A stretch of DNA of 64,000 nucleotides from Trachythela sp. YZ-2020 (taxonomy: Eukaryota > Cnidaria > Anthozoa > Malacalcyonacea > Clavulariidae), in NCBI GenBank assembly GCA_016169945.1, contig JADLSH010000363.1, positions 4,354,501 to 4,418,500 on the forward strand, given 5' to 3'. Shown here one piece after another: positions 58,441 through 64,000 of this stretch (positions within the stretch are counted from its first letter, which is position 1; the number at the start of each line of letters is the position of its first letter). The notes beneath the pieces were generated by a model. It had not been told where the DNA came from. It worked only from the letters and a program-made list of their open reading frames with translations, and made no database searches. Both the position numbers and the translations under genes were made by a program.

Positions 58441-59479
58441 CCAGTGTGTTGTTCAAGTGTTAATTAATAATTATACAGTGTAAAGTAAAGGATTAAGGTG
58501 CATAAGTTGCGGTAAGTTTCCAACAACAAGCAGATGGTATAACGGTATAAAGACAACAGACTATCAGGTCGAAAGTCGATGGATCGAGGACGTGAGTCAA
58601 CATCGGTACCTAGTAATGGAGAAACAAAAATGGCGGACGGAATACAATATGGCGGTGGCATCCAAAAAAAGGAAATTAATCTTTAGTGAAAAACATGGTG
58701 GACAGGGGATAATGATGGACAACAGTGGATAAAAAGACTTAGTAAAAGAAGAAAAAAAACAAGCAAGTATAGATATATAGAAGATAAGTTAAAAATTTTA
58801 CTAAGTGTCTACTTTTTCCGGGCTTTTTTGAAGAATATAGGTTGGTATTTTATTTCTTTCCAGCTGCCCCTCCTCGCTTTCAACCTCCCGGAGAATGGGG
58901 GGGAAACCGCCCCCATCACACCACACAACTTTCCATTCAACATTTCTTTTCACCTCACTCTGGACCGTCATCTCTCCGTCTTCGCCGGTCTCGATCCATC
59001 CACTGAGCACTTGGAAGGCCGTCATCTTCACCACTAGACCACCAGATCTTGTAGTGAAAGACTAAGGTTTTCTATCTTAGGTAATCCTTTTTTTGCAGGC
59101 TATAATGAGTTCATACCCCTGTCAAAGGCTAAAACGCTCTTTGACAGAGCCAGGAATCGATCCTGACTTCGGACACATGCTACACTTCGCCCTGACCATC
59201 AGACCATCTTGTCCGTTAGATATATGTATTTATTTTCCTTAACCCTTTTCTGTATCAGGTGGAATTAATGAACAAGATTTTCAAAGCCTAAAATGACTTG
59301 CACTTCAGCAGGGATTGATCCATAGTTCTCATGCATCCGAAGCTACCAAGTGCCCACTAGACTATCTTGTCCGTTGCTTGTTAGATGTAGGCCTGTGTAT
59401 TTATTTTCCTTAACCCTGTTCTGTATCAGGTGGAATTAATAATTACTTTAATTCTTGACCACTTTGGAGATATTTAAAA
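58441..59479. repeat. Cluster of tRNA-like SINE fragments
   Basis: tRNA-like heads occur at ~58530-58600 (plus: GATGGTATAACGGTA...GGTCGAAAGTCG), ~58970-59055 (minus: TGGTGGTCTAGTGG...GGATCGAGACC), ~59130-59225 (minus: TGGTCTGATGGTCAG...GGATCGATTCC) and ~59300-59390 (minus, degraded). Between them are short non-coding pieces. The open frames on both strands at 58801-59037 overlap one head and look spurious. Confidence 0.55.
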
Positions 59480-60213
59480 GTCAACCGAAGGTGAAGTGAC
59501 AAAAATTGTGCAAAGTCAAAGAGTAAAGGCTAACCCTGGGCTAACCCCTTAACTTTTATGTCGACGAAAGGCAAAGCTTAACCTCTTTACTTTTTGGCAT
59601 TTTTAGACACTTTTTAAGAAACTAAAAAAAATGGCTAAAATGGCCAAAAAGTAAAGGCTGGCAGCCTTAACTTATGCACTTCAGCAGAGATTGATCCATA
59701 GTTTTCACACATGCGAAACTACGAATTGTCCACTATCTTGTCTAATTCTTGACTATCTTGTCTGTTGGTTGCTATTACGTATCATAACTTGGAGATCGTT
59801 AAAAGTCAACCAAAAATCAAGTTAACTTTACTTTTTGGGCACTTTTTGAATTTTTGAAAAAGTGGCCGAAAATGGCCAAAAATAAAGGGGCTGGCCTTTA
59901 CTTTTTGGCCATTTTAAGCCACTTTTTGAGATTTTGAAAATGCGGCCAAAAATGGCGAAAGAGTAAAGGGTGGTCGAAAAATGTTAAAGGTAGCCTTTAC
60001 TTTTTGGCCGTTTTCGGTCACTATCAGAGTTTTTTAAAAGTAGCCAAAAATTGCCAAAAGTAAAGGGGTTAGCCTTAACTTTTTGTTGAAAAAATGTTAA
60101 GTGTTTAGCCTTTACTTTTCGGCCATTTTAAGCCACTTTTTTAAAAGCTAACCAAAAATGGCCAAAAAGTAAAGGAAGTAGCCTCAACTTTTGTCGAAAA
60201 AATGTTAAGGGTT

Positions 60214-60673
60214 TTTTTTATTTAACTTTATTGGCATGACCCAATTACAGGCATTGCTAAAGTATAAGAGTGCTGTAAGAGCACTGAACAACAATATAAT
60301 GTATATATGAGATAATCTATAAATTGTTTGAATGTCCAAACAATAATGTTATGACTACTTTATAATATAAGTTTTTTTTATATTAATATAATATGTATGG
60401 TTGTATCCCAATGGGTTTTTTTTCAATTATTTGGGGTTTCCAGGAATTTGAGGCTATCTTCTCGTTCCGTTGTGCAGAGAAATATATACTTGGAAAATAG
60501 ATTTATTAGAACAGGATCGTCCGAAGACATCGTGTGTTCAAGTAATTTCTGTTTAGTTTCTGTTGTTGTGTTGAGATCAAACAGATTTTTGAGAATGTTG
60601 TTTGAGTTGTCTCGTAAATGTTGGTATTTCAGGCATATGAAGGCGAAGTGGAATTCGTTTTCCACAAAAAAGG
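60214..60673 (-). mobile_element. 3' end of a non-LTR retrotransposon
   Basis: The minus-strand coding end (stop at 60423) reads ENEFHFAFICLKYQHLRDNS...LINLFSKYIFLCTTERED, the typical C-terminal zinc-knuckle-side tail of LINE proteins. A ~200-bp 3' UTR follows, ending GTCATGCCAATAAAGTTAAA and an A-rich tail at ~60214. The upstream part is missing, so this is a 5'-truncated insertion in the minisatellite. The open frame continues into the neighbouring MITE by chance. Confidence 0.75.
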
Positions 60674-60748
60674 GTTCACGTTTACTTTTTGGACACTCTT
60701 TGAGTTTTTGAAAAACTAGCCAAAAATGGACAAAAAGTAAAGCGGTTA

Positions 60749-61197
60749 AGGCCATGTTACACGAGGCAATTTTCGCTGCAACTTGTCTCGCAACGGCGTT
60801 GCATTGCAGGTCGCAAGGGAAATTTCCTCGTGTAACACCCCTATTTTGCAACTTGTGTCGCAACGAAAAATTGCGTTGCAAGTTGCAGAGAAAGTTGAAG
60901 CAGCTTCTACTTTTCGCAACGCTACGAGACAAGTTGCAGCGTGTGACACCCCCATTGCAACTTGTCTCGCAATGTTTGGGAAAAGAACCAATCACAAACA
61001 GAGTGACCCGCGAGCAGGAGAACAAATTACTCTTTAAGACGGGAAATTCAAGTTAAAGATGCATACGCATTGCAGGAACATTGCAGGTCGCAAAACAAGT
61101 TGCGTACGTCTGACATGTCACTGCAACCTGCAATGTTTTTTTCCAGCAAACATTGCGAGACAAGTTGCAGCGAAAATTGCCTCGTGTAACATGGCCT
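60749..61197. mobile_element. 449-bp PIF/Harbinger-like MITE
   Basis: The ends are AGGCCATGTTACACGAGGCA and its inverted copy ending CATGGCCT, with TTA on both sides (60746-60748 and 61198-61200), matching the 3-bp TWA target of PIF/Harbinger. The interior is made of repeated GCAACTTGT(C/G)TCGCAA phrases in both orientations. Confidence 0.88.
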
Positions 61198-61860
61198 TTA
61201 GCCTTAACTTTTTGTCGAAAAAATGTTCAGGGTTTAGCCTTTACTTTTTGTCGAAAAAATGTTAAGGGTTTATATAGCCTTTACTTTTTGGCCATTTTAG
61301 GTCACTTTTTGAAAAACTAGCCATAAATGGCCAACAAGTAAAGGGGTTAGCCTTTACTTTTTTGGCCTTAGTGGACACTGTTTGAATTTTTGAAAAAAAT
61401 GGCCAAAAATAAAGGGTTGGCCAAAAATAAAGGGCTGGCCTTAACTTTTCGTCGAAAAAATGCCAAGCGGTTAGCCTTTACATTTTGGCCATTTTCGGTC
61501 ACGTTTTGAGTTTTTTAAAAGAAGCCAAGAATGGCCCAAAAGTAAAGGGGTTAACCTTAACTTTTTATCGAAAAAATGTCAAGGGTTATAAGCCTTTACG
61601 AAAAAAACATTTTAGCCATTTTTTGAATTTTTGAGATCCGCCAAAATGTAAACTTTTTGGTTAGCCTTGACAAAAAGGTAAACTTTTTGGGAATTTTAGC
61701 CACTTTGTTCAAAAACTGAAAACTGGCCAATTTTGGTATAAAAGTAAAGGGGATAGCCTTAACGTTTTTGGTCAAAAATCGCCACGTTTTCGTAAACTAA
61801 AAAAGTGGCCAAATGTGCCCAAAAAGTAAAGGGTTTAGCCTTAACCGTAGAAGGTGTTTT

Positions 61861-62100
61861 GTAGATGGAATACTCGGACGAAAATTTATATACATTTTTA
61901 GACTTAACCAGGAGAAATTGCCGCGAAATATGCAACTTTAGGCCCTCTGGCAGGAATCAAACCTGCGACCCTGCGATTCCGGTGCAGCGCTCTAACCAAC
62001 TGAGCTACAGAGTCCAGTTGCTGAGCATTAACCGCTAATTCGTGTATATATGATGGGAGTGATACCACAGTTTTTGGTAAGGTAAATATCAAGATTGTTT
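61861..62100 (-). repeat. tRNA-containing SINE, copy 1
   Basis: The minus strand carries TAGCTCAGTTGGTTAGAGCG (A box) and GGTTTGATTCC (B box) in the middle of a ~230-bp unit shared with 63745-64000. The first two acceptor pairs are wrong and the anticodon loop lacks T33, so it is tRNA-derived rather than a clear tRNA gene. The unit includes leader-side CATATATACACGAATT and tail-side ATTCCATCTAC. Confidence 0.72.
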
Positions 62101-62954
62101 GGGTATGCCGCGGTAGATATAGTCACGGTGGGCGCGACGTCTCGGTAAGCGGGCTTTGAAGCGCAGGCCCATGCTATAAATTAGGCGCTCGAGCGGTAGG
62201 CAGACAAAGAGTCTTCGTCTTTGACCAGCATATGCACAGAGCTACTTCAATTAAAGTTGTCAGAAGCAATAGTCAAATGTACAATCTAAGGGCGAAGAGT
62301 ATAATGAGAATAAGATTTTATAGGCTAAAATGTAGTGTAATTCGCCTCGTGGGATAAGCAAGTGGTGAGCATTTATCATATTTGCTTATTTACAAAGTAA
62401 GTCAAGTAATACAGCTAACTCTTTAAAATCAGTCGCCTCATATATCAATGCGTGGACTTACTGACAAGACTTACGATGGCGAATTATTTTCTTGACAGAA
62501 ATAATAGGTTGGAAGTGAATGAAGCCACTTTTTACCAAGCCACTTTTTGCACGCGTTGTCGCCGGCAAACTAAATGCAAACACAGAAAAATATGCATGTA
62601 TACCTCTGAGAATTGCCAACACAAAAAAGAGCTAGAATCATAGGCTACCTCATGGCTAAATTAAATAGCTAAACATATTAAAATAAGGACATTGCTGTTC
62701 GCGCTTAGCTTGTGCATTTGACTATTGCCTGCATGTGTCAAAGTAGAGACCAATCTCGAATGGAGTTGGGTCTATAACTCCAAGCGTAGGCTTGTCTTTG
62801 ACATTCCTAATCGATTTTTACACAAAATTCTATCAGAAATTGCAACCAATGCAAGTGATATCTGAGCATGCATAGAATGTACAAACTGGGTTGAATCACG
62901 GATCCCAACATCTATCACCCATTATGTCTATTTTTCTTCCCACGACAACGACGA
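62101..62954. other. Non-coding stretch with dispersed repeat
   Basis: 62176-62230 (ATTAGGCGCTCGAGCGGT, AGACAAAGAGTCTTCG) is an inverted relative of 48534-48585. Otherwise nothing recognised; the 63-residue frame at 62452-62643 has no domain features. Confidence 0.45.
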
Positions 62955-63455
62955 GTGTCATGGCAAATAAAAACTAAGACATTTTCCGGGATTATTGCCC
63001 AGTACTAAATCCGAACTCCATGGGATCAAAAACGGAACTGGGCTATAAATGCTTATAAATACCTCTACATTATTGCATGAACATTTCAGCATGCATAGAT
63101 TCAAAGTAAAGTAAGTTAAAGTTAGGGAGTGCTAATATCATTATTGCTTACTGAATGTTCAATTACAACGGAAGCAGCTCAAACATTATCCACTCGAAGG
63201 CTTACTAGTTACTATGGCAAATCTCAAACTGCCACCATAGAATTAATGTTTGATCAGAAAGTACAACTAAGGTGGAAGTGTTAGTTTTTGGTAAGGGAGG
63301 AAAACCAGTGGCCCGGAGAAAACCCGCGAAGCACAGGAGAAAACCGACCATAGTGCTATTTACATCAGTTTTCATTCCAACTAATACTCTGCCTAGCAGG
63401 CTTAACTTAAGGGACAGCACGCTAATTGTATCTGCCACCCAAGCAATCCAACGTT
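62955..63455 (-). repeat. SINE-like retroelement copy B
   Basis: A diverged copy of 47085-47625 in the same orientation, with the core GGAGAAAACCCGCGAAGCA. Confidence 0.65.
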
Positions 63456-63567
63456 TCTTGAAGTGTCTGTCACTGATGTAAACACCAAACGTTTGTTTCT
63501 ACTCAATTCACAAGTGGATAACTGACATGCTTACTGTAGCTAAGTTGTTCTGATTAACGAAAGCAAA

Positions 63568-63720
63568 CGGTCAGTTGGTTAGAGCGCTGCACCGGAATCG
63601 CAGGGTCGCAGATTCGATTCCTGCCAGAGAGCCTGAAGTTGCATTTTTCGCAACTGCTCCTAGATAGGTCTGAAAATGTATATAAATTTTTGTTCGAATA
63701 TTCCATCTACAAACACCTTC
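63568..63720 (+). repeat. tRNA-containing SINE, partial copy 2
   Basis: It starts inside the tRNA-like part (GTCAGTTGGTTAGAGCGCTG) and continues through the tail to ATTCCATCTAC; the leader is missing. Confidence 0.75.
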
Positions 63721-63744
63721 CACTATCAGTCCTATCGAACGAGA

Positions 63745-64000
63745 TGCCGAAACAAAATCTTGATATTTACCCATACCATGTACTGGCATCACTCCCATCA
63801 TATATACACGAATTTGCGGTTAATGCTCAGCAACTGGACTTTGTACAGTAGCTCAGTTGGTTAGAGCGCTGCACCGGAATCGCAGGGTCGCAGTTCGATT
63901 CCTGCCAGAGAGCCTAAAGTTGCATTTTTCGCAACTGCTCGTGGCTAGGTCTAAAAATGTATATCAATTTTCGTTCGAATATTCCATCTACACTTTCCAC
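63745..64000 (+). repeat. tRNA-containing SINE, copy 3
   Basis: A near-full unit with leader (CATATATACACGAATTTGCG), A box CAGTTGGTTAGAGCGCTGCA and B box GTTCGATTCC, and tail to ATTCCATCTAC. It stands head-to-tail behind partial copy 2 and runs to the window edge. Confidence 0.75.

Larger units (their letters stand above)
59480..61850. repeat. Degenerate minisatellite of TTTACTTTTTGGCC / GGCCAAAAAGTAAA
   Basis: The units alternate between AAAAATGGCCAAAAAGTAAA-GGGGTT and AGCCTTTACTTTTTGGCCAT-TTT plus GTCGAAAAAATGTTAAGGG, so the array is full of local palindromes. Unit length is roughly 110-130 bp, with variation. It is interrupted by a LINE 3' end (60214-60673) and a PIF-like MITE (60749-61197), then continues unchanged. 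Confidence 0.82.

Noticed and set aside
60423..61025. A 200-residue protein gene on the minus strand
   Set aside because: The frame joins the C-terminal end of a truncated LINE with MITE sequence. Only the LINE part has protein character.
61905..61985. Functional tRNA gene (minus strand), also 63570-63640 and 63850-63915
   Set aside because: A and B boxes are good, but the acceptor ends mismatch, the anticodon loop lacks T33, and the sequence is part of a multi-copy ~230-bp unit. It is better called a SINE.

Overview
The window looks like nuclear DNA of an invertebrate animal, most likely a cnidarian (anthozoan); a sponge is the main alternative. It is AT-rich and gene-poor. It holds intron-bearing MCM5 exons, two large NACHT-LRR (NLR-type) genes of the kind expanded in cnidarians and sponges, and many transposable elements with animal-type hallmarks: Polinton-like, hAT-like, pogo/Tigger, PIF/Harbinger-like, Jockey/CR1/L2-like LINEs and tRNA-derived SINEs. 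The species call is inference.

Layout. 1-4612: a compact Polinton/adintovirus-like element with ~650 bp terminal inverted repeats (TIRs). It has five genes in two divergent blocks, including a packaging-type ATPase, but no visible polymerase, integrase or major capsid gene. 4613-10670: non-coding, with a GC-rich 56-bp tandem repeat and two MITEs that each have a 9-bp target-site duplication (TSD). 10671-14128: NLR copy 1, broken by one frameshift. 15374-41675: a 26.3-kb foldback-type element. Its outer inverted arms match each other and are flanked by GGTTACAT on both sides. Each arm continues into an 8-bp satellite (TTCTATGG) in opposite orientation: 3.5 kb on the left, 14.7 kb on the right. 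The ~6.6-kb core holds a broken LINE, an OTU/CXC protein gene fragment and a SINE. 42655-46453: a near-perfect hairpin, then a segment that recurs at 54111-56164, then MCM5 exon remnants. 47912-48165: an intact MCM5 exon. 50162-53818: NLR copy 2, an uninterrupted 1218-codon gene. 54111-58086: the second copy of the duplicated segment and further MCM5 exons, some frameshifted. 58100-64000: minisatellites, SINEs, a LINE 3' end and a PIF-like MITE.

How it fits together. NLR2 sits between an MCM5 exon and downstream MCM5 exons, and a partial second set of the same exons lies downstream of NLR1. The simplest reading is a local duplication of an MCM5 region carrying an intronic or adjacent NLR gene. 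The foldback element and smaller transposons then spread the copies apart, and the exons now look pseudogenic and out of order. The most unusual items are the NLR architecture (an N-terminal four-pass membrane module resembling large-pore channel families, fused to NACHT and LRRs) and the giant satellite-armed foldback element. No homology search was possible; family names come from recognised motifs.
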